From contig DXZW01000032.1 in assembly GCA_019419455.1 (NCBI GenBank), positions 66,570 through 130,569 on the forward strand: a stretch of DNA of 64,000 bases, in the 5' to 3' direction. The DNA comes from Collinsella sp. GTDB taxonomy: Bacteria > Actinomycetota > Coriobacteriia > Coriobacteriales > Coriobacteriaceae. This document shows positions 25,676-33,752 of this stretch, piece after piece (position 1 is the first letter of the stretch; each line of letters begins with the position of its first letter). The position numbers and the translations under genes are program-made. The notes beneath the pieces were generated by a model. That model was not told where the DNA came from. It worked only from the letters and a program-made list of their open reading frames with translations, and searched no databases.

Positions 25676-26185
25676 CTAGTCTTCGGCCTGCGCAACCCGC
25701 ACCTTGATGCGCGTGGGATTGCCATGGGCGTCGTAGGTCTTGGCGTCGAGCGCTTGAATCTCGATATACGCCTCACCTTCTTTGATGTCGCCTGCAGGGC
25801 AGGTCTCAACGGTCTTGCCGGTCTCGACCACGCCCGATTCATAGACGGTCTCGTCGTTTTGGATCACGCGGAAACGCTGGGGAAACTTGTTATCCTGGAC
25901 GTTTTGCACGTTGACGCGCAGCTTACCGCCTTTTTGTAGCTGGGCGACCGGTGCGACCGAGATTGTCATCATGTTGTCGCGGACGATGGCATCGAGCTCG
26001 TCCTGGATTTCTTGGCGCGACTTACCCTCTGCCGCTGTGACCGAGGCGCCCGTCTCGGCGACAGGCTTTGACTGCCAGGCGTAAAGGCCGACGGCGATAA
26101 GGGCGCAGGCGATGGCCAAGCAGACGATGCCGAGCCTTTTTCGATGTTTTGACCCCAGGGGGCTCGACCGCTTCCGTGCGTTCAT
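25676..26185 (-). CDS. Membrane-anchored extracellular protein of the surface operon
   Basis: A 169-residue protein with a basic N terminus, one membrane helix ('LGIVCLAIACALIAVGLYAW') and an external beta-rich domain. That domain contains 'MMTISVAPVAQLQKGGKLRV', 'VIQNDETVYESG', 'AGDIKEGEAYIEIQAL' and 'GNPTRIKVRVA'. Related domains recur beside small secreted surface proteins in Firmicutes and actinobacteria, without assigned function. The start ATG 26185 overlaps the stop of the upstream gene (ATGA). Likely forms one envelope complex with the downstream products. Confidence 0.7.
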   Translation of the reverse strand: MNARKRSSPLGSKHRKRLGIVCLAIACALIAVGLYAWQSKPVAETGASVTAAEGKSRQEIQDELDAIVRDNMMTISVAPVAQLQKGGKLRVNVQNVQDNKFPQRFRVIQNDETVYESGVVETGKTVETCPAGDIKEGEAYIEIQALDAKTYDAHGNPTRIKVRVAQAED

Positions 26186-26478
26186 GCGGCATCCTTAGTG
26201 GTATAGACGCGCGCGAACGTGGACGGATCGGCGCCAAAGAGCATGTGGAGCATGAGACGTCGCGAGTAGATGAGCTCGTCGAAGTTTGGGTCGAGTTTGA
26301 TGTCGTGGATGTGGGCGATATGGTGGGCGAGTGCCGAAAACGATTCGGGATCGCAGATCACGTCGGTGGTGACGTGATAGACGACCGCATCGGGAAACGC
26401 CTCCTCGTCGAAGGGCAGAAGATATGGGTCATCGTCAACTTCGATGGCGACGCCATACTGGGGCCAGTAATATGCCAT
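26182..26478 (-). CDS. First gene of surface operon, 98-residue unknown protein
   Basis: A 98-residue soluble acidic protein with no signal peptide. It starts 'MAYYWPQYGVAIEVDDDPYL', which recalls the strand-turn style of small endonuclease-like folds, although no full catalytic motif can be traced. AGGGAGG precedes ATG 26478, and the stop overlaps the next start. It is probably co-transcribed with the four secreted or anchored proteins. A cytoplasmic accessory role is possible. I do not recognise the family. Confidence 0.6.
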   Translation of the reverse strand: MAYYWPQYGVAIEVDDDPYLLPFDEEAFPDAVVYHVTTDVICDPESFSALAHHIAHIHDIKLDPNFDELIYSRRLMLHMLFGADPSTFARVYTTKDAA

Positions 26479-26823
26479 GGGAACCTCCCTGCTTTTGGGC
26501 CAAACCTTCTATTGGCTCTGGCTGTCGATGCCGACCGTATCAGCCGCAACTTGACCAATTTCTGACCAAATGCTTGACGGGTTTACATCGCCGCAGGTGA
26601 GAGATGCTAAAAAATATCTCAAGTTTTTTCGAGCGCCAATTGCATGCATGGCAGTGATGGGAAGGAGCGCGTTAAATAGAGCGCCTGCCGAGAAAACGCC
26701 GCCGCTTGCCGAATTGCACAAACGTAAAATTCGCCAATTATGGAGACGGTCTCAGTCACGTCGACGAAACGATGCGGTAACATCTCCCTGCAAATACTGT
26801 AGTTAACTAAAGGGGGAGTTTGC
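26479..26823. other. Intergenic region between surface operon and lactate dehydrogenase operon
   Basis: A 345-base gap with divergent promoters. It is more AT-rich than its surroundings and contains repeated GACCAA/CTGACCAAA words near 26550, a GAGACGGTCTC palindrome (about 26744) and an AACTAAAGGGGGAG segment leading into the GTG start. No ORF or RNA gene is supported. Confidence 0.4.
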
Positions 26824-28425
26824 GTGTCTGCAGCCATCAAACCCTTCAGCGACGAGTTCGAAGAATATGGTCGCGATGAATCTCGCACATCGGGCGAGGC
26901 GTCGAGTATCTCGTTTCCGACAACGGAGGACGAAGTCCGCGCCATTCTGCGAAAGCTCCATGCCGAGCATGTTCCGATAACGGTCCAGGGTGCTCGGACC
27001 GGTCTGGCTGCCGGTGCCGTGCCCCACGGCGGCCACATCCTCAACACTTCTCGTATGAATCGCTACCTGGGTCTTCGCCGCGACGAGCAAGGCCGTTTTC
27101 TGCTGCGCGTGGAGCCGGGCGTCGTGCTTTCTGAGTTACGCAAGCAGCTGGGCAAGAAGGCATTGCCGACCGCTGGCTGGGATCAGGCATCGCTTGAGGC
27201 CTATGAGGAGTTCCAGACAGCTCCCGAGCAGTTCTTTCCCACCGATCCCACCGAGGCATCTGCCTGCCTGGGTGGCATGGCGGCGTGCAATGCCTCCGGT
27301 GCCCGCAGCTATGCCTATGGCCCCATGCGCCCGCACGTTACGGGGCTTCACGTGGCACTGCCGGACGGCGACCTGCTCGAGCTTCATCGAGGTCGGGCAC
27401 ACGCTGACGCACGCCACTTGTCGCTCGTGACGGCAGGGGGCCGCGCGCTTGAGCTGGATCTTCCCGGCTATACCATGCCCAAGACCAAAAACGCGTCGGG
27501 TTATTTCGTTTCGGACGACATGGACGCCATCGATCTTTTTATCGGTGCATGCGGCACACTCGGGGTCATTACCGAGCTCGAGATCGCCCTGCAGGCGGCA
27601 CCTTCGGTCGTATGGGGCGTGAGCTGCTTTTTCGACAGCGAGGACAAGGCAGTGTCCTTTACCGATTCCGTGCGCCCCGTGCTGTCCCATGCCGCCGCTA
27701 TTGAGTATTTCGATGCCGGCGCCTTGGATATCCTTCGCCGCCAGCGCGAGCAGTCGACCGCGTTTGCCTCGCTGCCGGCACTCGACGATGAGGCAAAGGT
27801 CTGTATTTACGTGGAACTCGACTGCGACGACGAGGCTCAAGCGACTGAGGAGCTGTACCACCTGGGATGGGTTTTGGAGCTTGCGGGCGGCCGCGATGAC
27901 GCGACCTGGGTTGCGCGCACCGAGGTCGATCGCGAATGCCAGCGGTTCTTCCGCCACGCCGTCCCCGAGAGTGTCAACATGCTCATCGATGAGCGTCGCC
28001 GCACCGACCCCACCATTACCAAACTGGGGTCGGATATGTCGGTACCCAACGCGCGCCTGGCCGATGTCGTTGCCTTCTATCGCCGCACGCTGGCCGAAAG
28101 CGGGCTTGAGTCTGCCGCCTGGGGACATATCGGCAACAACCATCTGCATGTGAATATCCTGCCGCGCGATGCGCAGGACTACCGTCGCGGTGGTGAGCTG
28201 TTTGCCCGGTGGGCTGCGGAGGTAACGGCTATGGGCGGCGCCGTCTCTGCCGAGCACGGCGTCGGCAAGATCAAAGCGGGCTTTTTGGAGACGATGTACG
28301 GCCACGAGGCCATGGTCGAATCGGCTCGACTCAAGCTGCAGCTCGATCCTGCCGGGCAGCTGGGTCGTGGCAACCTATTTTCGGAGAAGCTCTTGGATGA
28401 ACTCGTCCAGAAAGGGGGCGCGTGA
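26824..28425 (+). CDS. lctD: FAD-linked D-lactate dehydrogenase subunit (LctD/GlcD type)
   Basis: A 533-residue PCMH-type flavoprotein that oxidises a 2-hydroxyacid, most likely lactate. The FAD-binding half has 'PITVQGARTGLAAGAVPHGG' and 'CLGGMAACNASGARSYAYGP', and the C-terminal half has 'WGHIGNNHLHVN' and 'AEHGVGKIK'. GTG 26824 follows AAGGGGGAG. EtfB and EtfA genes follow without gaps, the layout of the electron-confurcating lactate dehydrogenase of Acetobacterium woodii. There, lactate oxidation by NAD is driven by reduced ferredoxin. Glycolate or another hydroxyacid cannot be excluded. Confidence 0.87.
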   Translation: MSAAIKPFSDEFEEYGRDESRTSGEASSISFPTTEDEVRAILRKLHAEHVPITVQGARTGLAAGAVPHGGHILNTSRMNRYLGLRRDEQGRFLLRVEPGVVLSELRKQLGKKALPTAGWDQASLEAYEEFQTAPEQFFPTDPTEASACLGGMAACNASGARSYAYGPMRPHVTGLHVALPDGDLLELHRGRAHADARHLSLVTAGGRALELDLPGYTMPKTKNASGYFVSDDMDAIDLFIGACGTLGVITELEIALQAAPSVVWGVSCFFDSEDKAVSFTDSVRPVLSHAAAIEYFDAGALDILRRQREQSTAFASLPALDDEAKVCIYVELDCDDEAQATEELYHLGWVLELAGGRDDATWVARTEVDRECQRFFRHAVPESVNMLIDERRRTDPTITKLGSDMSVPNARLADVVAFYRRTLAESGLESAAWGHIGNNHLHVNILPRDAQDYRRGGELFARWAAEVTAMGGAVSAEHGVGKIKAGFLETMYGHEAMVESARLKLQLDPAGQLGRGNLFSEKLLDELVQKGGA

Positions 28426-28427
28426 AG

Positions 28428-29243
28428 ATGAGCGATTTCCATATGGTGGTGTGCGTCAAGGCGGTACCGGGAAGCACCGAGGTCAAGATGGACCCCAAAA
28501 CCAATACCATCGTGCGTGATGGCAAGCAGGCGGTCATTAATCCCTTCGATGCAAGTGCCCTCGAATGCGCGCTGGCGCTCAAGGACGACTTTATCGGCTT
28601 TGGCATGGATGTGCGCGTGACGGTGGTGTCGATGGGTATCCCTGCAACCGAATCGCTGCTGCGCGACTGCATTGCCCGCGGCGCCGATGATGCGCTGCTG
28701 CTGACCGATCGCGCCTTTGCGGGCGCGGACACGTTGGCGACCACCTATGCCCTCAAATGCGGTATCGAGGCGCTCGACGAGGACTTCGACCTGCTCATCT
28801 GCGGCAAGATGGCGGTAGATGGCGATACCGCCCAGATTGGCCCCGAGCTGGCCGGCGCCTTCGAGATTCCCTGCGTGACCGATGTGAGCTGCGTGCAGAG
28901 CGCAGGTTTTACGACGTGCGGTGCGCTTTCGCTCGTTCACGGTTGCGATGCCGGCGAGGAGACGGTCTATCTGGAGATGCCGTGCGCGATGACGACCGCC
29001 AAGGAGATCGGCCAGCTGCGCATGCCGAGCATCGCCGGCATTCGCGCGGCCGAAGATGCGGATGTGCGGGTGGTCTGTGCTGCCGATGTACATGCTGACC
29101 CTTCGCGTTGCGGCCTTACCGGATCGCCGACGCAGGTCGTGCGCTCATTTGTGCCCGACCGCGACCAAACGTGCGAGGCCATCGAGGGCACGCCGGTCGA
29201 GCAGGCGGCAAAGATTGCCAAGATTATCGAGGGGATGGCATAG
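28428..29243 (+). CDS. lctB: Electron transfer flavoprotein beta subunit (LctB-like)
   Basis: A 271-residue EtfB that pairs with the next gene product to bind FAD/NAD in the lactate dehydrogenase complex. Family marks are 'VCVKAVPGSTEV', 'INPFDASALECALAL', 'ARGADDALLLTDRAFAGADT' and 'LICGKMAVDGDTAQ'. I chose ATG 28428 because AGGGGG lies nine bases upstream. A GTG at 28422 overlaps the previous stop but is too close to that site. It is followed without a gap by the EtfA gene. Confidence 0.9.
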   Translation: MSDFHMVVCVKAVPGSTEVKMDPKTNTIVRDGKQAVINPFDASALECALALKDDFIGFGMDVRVTVVSMGIPATESLLRDCIARGADDALLLTDRAFAGADTLATTYALKCGIEALDEDFDLLICGKMAVDGDTAQIGPELAGAFEIPCVTDVSCVQSAGFTTCGALSLVHGCDAGEETVYLEMPCAMTTAKEIGQLRMPSIAGIRAAEDADVRVVCAADVHADPSRCGLTGSPTQVVRSFVPDRDQTCEAIEGTPVEQAAKIAKIIEGMA

Positions 29244-30449
29244 ATGAGCGGACTGATAATCGATAGCGAGGCGTGCGTTGGCTGTGGCCGCTGCGTTCGC
29301 GCCTGTGCCTCGGGTGGCATTGTGATGGAGGGCGAGCGCCCCAACCGCTGCGCCCATGTGACCGACGGCTGTATCTTGTGCGGCGGGTGCGTCGACGCCT
29401 GCCCCGTCAATGCCATTTCGATCGAGCGCGACGAGGCCGCCGGCGCGGTTGACCTCGATGCGTATCGAGACATATGGGTATTCGTTCAGACCGACGATCA
29501 CGATGTCGTGGCTCCGGTGGCCTACGAGCTCATGGGTAAGGGGCGCGAGCTTGCCGATGCTCGCGGTTGCCGTCTGGTGGCATTGGCCGGCATGGGCCCC
29601 GAGGGCTCGCTTGAGGACCTGGAACATCTGGTCTGCGCCGGTGCCGACGAGGTCGTGGTCTGCCGCGACGAGCGACTGCGCCAAAACGATGCGGAGATCT
29701 ATGCTCGTCTCATCTGCGATTTGGTGGCCGAGCGCAGACCCGAGGCCATTCTGTACGGCGCGACCGCCTTTGGTCGTGAGCTGGCGCCCGGTGTGGCCGT
29801 ACGCTTGCAGACGGGCCTTACGGCCGACTGTACGGTGCTTTCGATGGATACGGAGACGGGTCTACTGCAGCAGACCCGCCCGGCGTTTGGCGGCAACTTG
29901 ATGGCCACCATTATCTGCCCCAATCATCGGCCGCAGATGGCAACGGTGCGCCCCGGCATCTTTGGGGCACCCAAGTTTGACTACAGCCGCTCTGGCACGA
30001 TTACCCAGGTATCGCTTGCGAATGATGTTAAGGCCCGTGTCGAGATCTCGATTCCCGCCGAGGAGTGGGGGCAGCAGGCATCAATTGCCGATGCCGAGCG
30101 CCTGGTCGTGGTGGGCCGCGGCATCGGCTCCAAGAAGAATCTGCCCCTGATGCGAAAACTCGCCGATGCCTTGGGTGCCGAGCTTGGTTGCACGCGTCCC
30201 GTTGTGGAGGCAGGCTGGTTGGAGTATCGCCACCAGATTGGCCAGACCGGCGTGTCGGTTTCGCCCAAGCTCCTTGTGAGTATCGGCGTTTCGGGCGCTA
30301 TCCAGCATCTTGCCGGCATCGGCGGCGCGGAGTGCATCATCGCTGTCAACGAGGACCCGGATGCCCCCATCTTCGGCGCTGCGCAGTACAAAGTTGTCGG
30401 TGACGCCGTCGAAGTTGTCGAGGAGCTTCTGACCCAGCTCGAGCGCTAG
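29244..30449 (+). CDS. lctC: Electron transfer flavoprotein alpha subunit with N-terminal ferredoxin domain (LctC-like)
   Basis: A 401-residue fusion. Residues 1-60 form a two-cluster ferredoxin ('CVGCGRCVRAC' and 'CILCGGCVDACP', each with CxxCxxC plus distal Cys). The rest is EtfA, with 'LYGATAFGRELAPGVA', 'GLTADCT', 'VVGRGIGSKKNL', 'PVVEAGWLEYRHQIGQTG' and 'AIQHLAGIGG'. The ferredoxin arm fits a bifurcating or confurcating Etf that exchanges electrons with ferredoxin. It overlaps the opposing HD-domain gene by four bases at its stop. Confidence 0.92.
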   Translation: MSGLIIDSEACVGCGRCVRACASGGIVMEGERPNRCAHVTDGCILCGGCVDACPVNAISIERDEAAGAVDLDAYRDIWVFVQTDDHDVVAPVAYELMGKGRELADARGCRLVALAGMGPEGSLEDLEHLVCAGADEVVVCRDERLRQNDAEIYARLICDLVAERRPEAILYGATAFGRELAPGVAVRLQTGLTADCTVLSMDTETGLLQQTRPAFGGNLMATIICPNHRPQMATVRPGIFGAPKFDYSRSGTITQVSLANDVKARVEISIPAEEWGQQASIADAERLVVVGRGIGSKKNLPLMRKLADALGAELGCTRPVVEAGWLEYRHQIGQTGVSVSPKLLVSIGVSGAIQHLAGIGGAECIIAVNEDPDAPIFGAAQYKVVGDAVEVVEELLTQLER

Positions 30450-31258
30450 GCGCTGGCCAGCCAGGCTCGCATCTCTTTCTTTAGGCGTTCCCAGGTCGCT
30501 TGCGTGGCGGGGTCGGTAAAGGGCCGCACGATACCAAAAGGTGCGTCGAGCAGGCGGTAGATATCGCCCTGCTTGCGCGTCAGCGCGCGGCTTGCCGGAT
30601 AGACGAGCTCAAACATAAAGCAGATAAGTCCCACCAAGTAGTCCGCGGGCTCATCGCGCTCATCGCGCGTGACGCAGCGGTGCTCGTCAAAGGCAGCCAG
30701 CGTCGGTGCCGAGAAGTGGCTGGCAAGAAACACGTCCTCATCCACTTTGAGGATGGTGTCGACGGTGCTGTCGGCGATGGTGCGCATAATGTCGACCTTG
30801 TCGCCATCGCGCACAATATCGCAGAAGCGCCGCGTGCGCTCGCCGAGCTGCGCGGGCAGACGGAAATTGCTGTGATAGGCAATGCTCGCTCGAATGAGTT
30901 CGTCTTCTACCGGATCGTCGATAAAGTCGCGGATACTTGTTACCGCGGGCGCATCTGCAGGTGTTTTGCCAAAGAGGACCTCGACGCCCAACGCCGCATG
31001 GCTCACGCTTTCGGCATCCTTAAACGTATCCCAGCGTCGCAGCTGCTCAAAGCGACCCATATCGTGCAGCAGGCCGCAAAGCCACGCTAGGTCAATGTCC
31101 TGAGGTGACCAGCCCTGTTCGCGTGCCACGGCATCGCATGCCTCGGCAACGTGGTACGTATGCTCGATTTTGAGCGCGATACGCGGATTGGCGGCATCGT
31201 AGGCATCGGTGTAGGTTTTGAAGGCCGCGGCAGCCCGCGTTCGATCGATAGCTGTCAT
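30446..31258 (-). CDS. HD-domain phosphohydrolase
   Basis: A 270-residue protein with an HD metal-dependent phosphohydrolase domain: 'HTYHVAEACDAVA', 'LCGLLHDMGRFEQ' (the HD pair), and 'HAALGVEVL'. A later 'VRDGDKVDIMRTI' fits the distal Asp. The substrate, perhaps a nucleotide or cyclic nucleotide, cannot be told. ATG 31258 has AGGAAG upstream. The gene is convergent with the Etf operon, with stop codons overlapping. Confidence 0.82.
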   Translation of the reverse strand: MTAIDRTRAAAAFKTYTDAYDAANPRIALKIEHTYHVAEACDAVAREQGWSPQDIDLAWLCGLLHDMGRFEQLRRWDTFKDAESVSHAALGVEVLFGKTPADAPAVTSIRDFIDDPVEDELIRASIAYHSNFRLPAQLGERTRRFCDIVRDGDKVDIMRTIADSTVDTILKVDEDVFLASHFSAPTLAAFDEHRCVTRDERDEPADYLVGLICFMFELVYPASRALTRKQGDIYRLLDAPFGIVRPFTDPATQATWERLKKEMRAWLASA

Positions 31259-31395
31259 AATGACTTCCTAAAAAGTTGTGTCTTTCTGTGTCTTTCGATC
31301 CGGTGGCAATTGTAGGTGAACTCGGTTGCCATCGGGCGATGGTTCTGCCGCGTCGTTGAATGCGGCTCGGAAATCTTGTCGGGACGAGGAACGTT

Positions 31396-32088
31396 ATGGT
31401 GCTCAAAATCGTTAAAACCGTCTGGCCGGTGATGCTTACCTATGTTGCGATAGCCGCGCCGTGCGGAATGATTATGGCGCAGACGGGAATGGAACCCTGG
31501 ATGGTTTTTGCCCTGAGCAGCACGTTCGTGACGGGCAGCGGGCAGTTTATGGTCTGCAACCTGTGGCTGGCAGGTGTGCCTGCGGCATCGATTGTCGCAA
31601 GTGTGGCCGCAATCTCCTCGCGCTTTGCGCTTTACTCGGCATCGATCGCACCGCATTTGAGGGGTGCTTCGAAGCGTCAGACGCTGGCTGTTGCCGCGAC
31701 ACTTACCGAGGAGGCATACGGCATTTCGCTTGCCAAGTTGGTTAAAGGGGAGGATTGGGGTCCGCTCGAGTCCTTTGTGCTCAACGTGATCCTCATCGCA
31801 ACATGGGGCGTTTCGTGTACGACGGGCGCCATCGTCGGCGCCGTTGTTGATGTTCCCACCGCTATTGCGGGTTTTGTCTGCACATCGCTCTTTATCTGCC
31901 TACTCTTTTCGCAGCGACTGTCGCGCGGCAATGTCGTAGCTGCCGGTTTGGCTGCGGTGTCCGTCGCCATATGCAAGTTCTTGGGGTGGACGAATATCGC
32001 CGTGCCGGCAAGTGTGCTCGTCGGCGTTGTCACGGCACTCGCGTGCGATGTCCTCGCCGAGGGAAGGGGCGCTCGCGATGCCCGTTAA
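31396..32088 (+). CDS. azlC: AzlC-family branched-chain amino acid exporter subunit
   Basis: A 230-residue membrane protein with about six hydrophobic segments. The AzlC pattern includes 'AAPCGMIMAQTGM', 'TFVTGSGQFMVCNLWLAG', 'ISSRFALYSASIAPHL' and 'LTEEAYGIS'. With AzlD it forms a two-component exporter for branched-chain amino acids (or analogues). ATG 31396 follows GAGGAACG. An upstream extension is not supported. It overlaps azlD by 11 bases. Confidence 0.85.
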   Translation: MVLKIVKTVWPVMLTYVAIAAPCGMIMAQTGMEPWMVFALSSTFVTGSGQFMVCNLWLAGVPAASIVASVAAISSRFALYSASIAPHLRGASKRQTLAVAATLTEEAYGISLAKLVKGEDWGPLESFVLNVILIATWGVSCTTGAIVGAVVDVPTAIAGFVCTSLFICLLFSQRLSRGNVVAAGLAAVSVAICKFLGWTNIAVPASVLVGVVTALACDVLAEGRGARDAR

Positions 32089-32401
32089 TGAGTTTTTGGT
32101 TCTATGGCTGTCGTCATGGGCGGCCATCGCGTTTTTCCGCATTGCCCCGGCGTTTGCCTTGCGCGGGAGAACGCTGTCGCCCCGCGTTACCGAGGCCTTG
32201 GGTTATATTCCGCCTGCCGCCTTTGCGGCGCTGGTCGCCAACGATTTGATAAGCCCTGGCGCTTTCGACGCCGGCTTGTGGCAGGGCTTGATTCCCTGGA
32301 TTGCGGCCGCCGGCGTCGTGGCGGTGGCAATCAAGACAAAGTCGATGTTGTGGTGCTGCGTCTCGGGCATCGTGTTCTATATCGTTTTGAGCTTCATATA
32401 A
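32078..32401 (+). CDS. azlD: AzlD-family small exporter subunit
   Basis: A 107-residue protein with four hydrophobic segments, typical of AzlD: 'SSWAAIAFFRIAPAFALRG', 'YIPPAAFAALVAND' and 'WIAAAGVVAVAIKTKSMLW'. ATG 32078 lies inside the azlC end, preceded by GGGAAGGGG. The two genes form one transcription unit. Confidence 0.85.
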   Translation: MPVNEFLVLWLSSWAAIAFFRIAPAFALRGRTLSPRVTEALGYIPPAAFAALVANDLISPGAFDAGLWQGLIPWIAAAGVVAVAIKTKSMLWCCVSGIVFYIVLSFI

Positions 32402-32542
32402 GAGCGGAGCACGTTTAGCGTCCCGGCACACGTATCGAATTTCTCACCGAGCCGGTCTGCTTCTTCTGGTACCATGGTCAAACTTTACTGTAGCAAAGTA
32501 TGACGTGGGCTTTTGTTCTGCGTCAGCGGAAATGGGGGTTTC

Positions 32543-33565
32543 ATGGCACAGGAAGCGACCGCCAACGAGCAAAAGAAATTCAAAGTCCCGCGTATCCCGG
32601 GTGACATCATGATCTACCCGATGATCGTTGGCCTTTTGCTCAATACCTTCTGCCCGCAGGTCTTTGAGATCGGCGGCTTCTTTACCGCCGCCTGCCGCGG
32701 TGGTTCCAACACCATCGTTGCCGCGATCCTGCTGTTTGTGGGTGCCGGCATCAGCTTTAAGTCCACGCCGGGCGCCATCAAGACCGGCATCGTTGTGCTG
32801 ATTCCTAAGCTTGTTGTTGCGGCTGCCCTTGGCTTGGGTGTGGCATATTTCTTTAACGACAACTTCCTAGGTCTGAGCTCCGTGTCTATCATCGGCGGCA
32901 TTACGTTTTGCAACATGGCGCTCTACACCGGCATCATGGGCGAGTTCGGCGACGAGTCCGAGCAAGGCGCCGTCGGTATCCTGTTCTTTACGGCCGGCCC
33001 CGCCGTCACGATGATCATCCTCGGTGTCTCGGGTCTCGCCAACATCCCCGTCGGCACCATCATCGGATCCATCCTGCCGCTTGTTATCGGCATGGTTCTG
33101 GGCAACTTGTTCCCGTTCATCAAGAACCTGCTGGTTCCCGGCGCCAATCCTGCGATTGCCGTTATCGGTTTTCAGCTCGGTGCGTCCATGAGTCTTTCGA
33201 GCTTTATCACCGGCGGCATTTCGGGCATCCTGCTGGGCCTCATCACGCTCTTTATCGTCGGTCCCATTACCTTTGCCTTCGAGCGCCTGTGCGGTGGTAA
33301 CGGCAAGGCGGCCGTTGCCTGCTCCACTATCGCCGGCACGGCTATGACCACGCCGGTCGCCCTCGCCGAGGTCGCTCCGCGCTATGCCGAGCTTGCGCCC
33401 ACCGCGTATGCGCAGATCGCCACCGCCGTCATCATCACGGCAATCATGGCCCCGATTCTGACCGGCTGGGTCGACAAGAAGTTTTGCCAGGGCAAGGAGG
33501 ATCTGTCGCCTGCCGGTGTCGAGGCCATCGAGGAGGCCGTCGCGACCGACATCGATGGCGAATAG
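32543..33565 (+). CDS. kdgT: 2-keto-3-deoxygluconate permease family transporter
   Basis: A 340-residue membrane transporter with about ten segments and family motifs 'LLLNTFCPQVFEIGGFFTAA', 'FVGAGISFKSTPGA', 'GLSSVSIIGGITFCNMALYT' and 'CSTIAGTAMTTPVAL'. KdgT imports 2-keto-3-deoxygluconate, an intermediate of pectin and uronate breakdown, by proton symport. ATG 32543 has a G-rich site (GGGGG) five bases upstream. No KDG kinase or aldolase gene lies beside it in this window, so the true substrate may differ. Confidence 0.85.
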   Translation: MAQEATANEQKKFKVPRIPGDIMIYPMIVGLLLNTFCPQVFEIGGFFTAACRGGSNTIVAAILLFVGAGISFKSTPGAIKTGIVVLIPKLVVAAALGLGVAYFFNDNFLGLSSVSIIGGITFCNMALYTGIMGEFGDESEQGAVGILFFTAGPAVTMIILGVSGLANIPVGTIIGSILPLVIGMVLGNLFPFIKNLLVPGANPAIAVIGFQLGASMSLSSFITGGISGILLGLITLFIVGPITFAFERLCGGNGKAAVACSTIAGTAMTTPVALAEVAPRYAELAPTAYAQIATAVIITAIMAPILTGWVDKKFCQGKEDLSPAGVEAIEEAVATDIDGE

Positions 33566-33608
33566 CAATCGCTACCCATCAATGATGCCGGAGTGCAATT
33601 CGCGCCGT

Positions 33609-33652
33609 TTGAGCGCCCGAACGATGACTGTTTTGCAGTGACGTTCGGGCGC
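33609..33652 (+). terminator. Hairpin after kdgT
   Basis: GAGCGCCCGAACG (33609-33621) pairs with CGTTCGGGCGCTC (33640-33652), with an ACTG/CAGT inner stem. No strong T run follows. A second hairpin at about 33665-33689 (CCCCTTACCC/GGGTAGGGGG), followed by TGTTTGTTG, backs it up. Confidence 0.65.
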
Positions 33653-33752
33653 TCTGCTATGATTCCCCTTACCCCTGCGGGTAGGGGGTGTTTGTTGCCC
33701 AGACCAGAATCGGGCGATTCTGACCACTTGAATATTGAATGGATGGCGTCTA

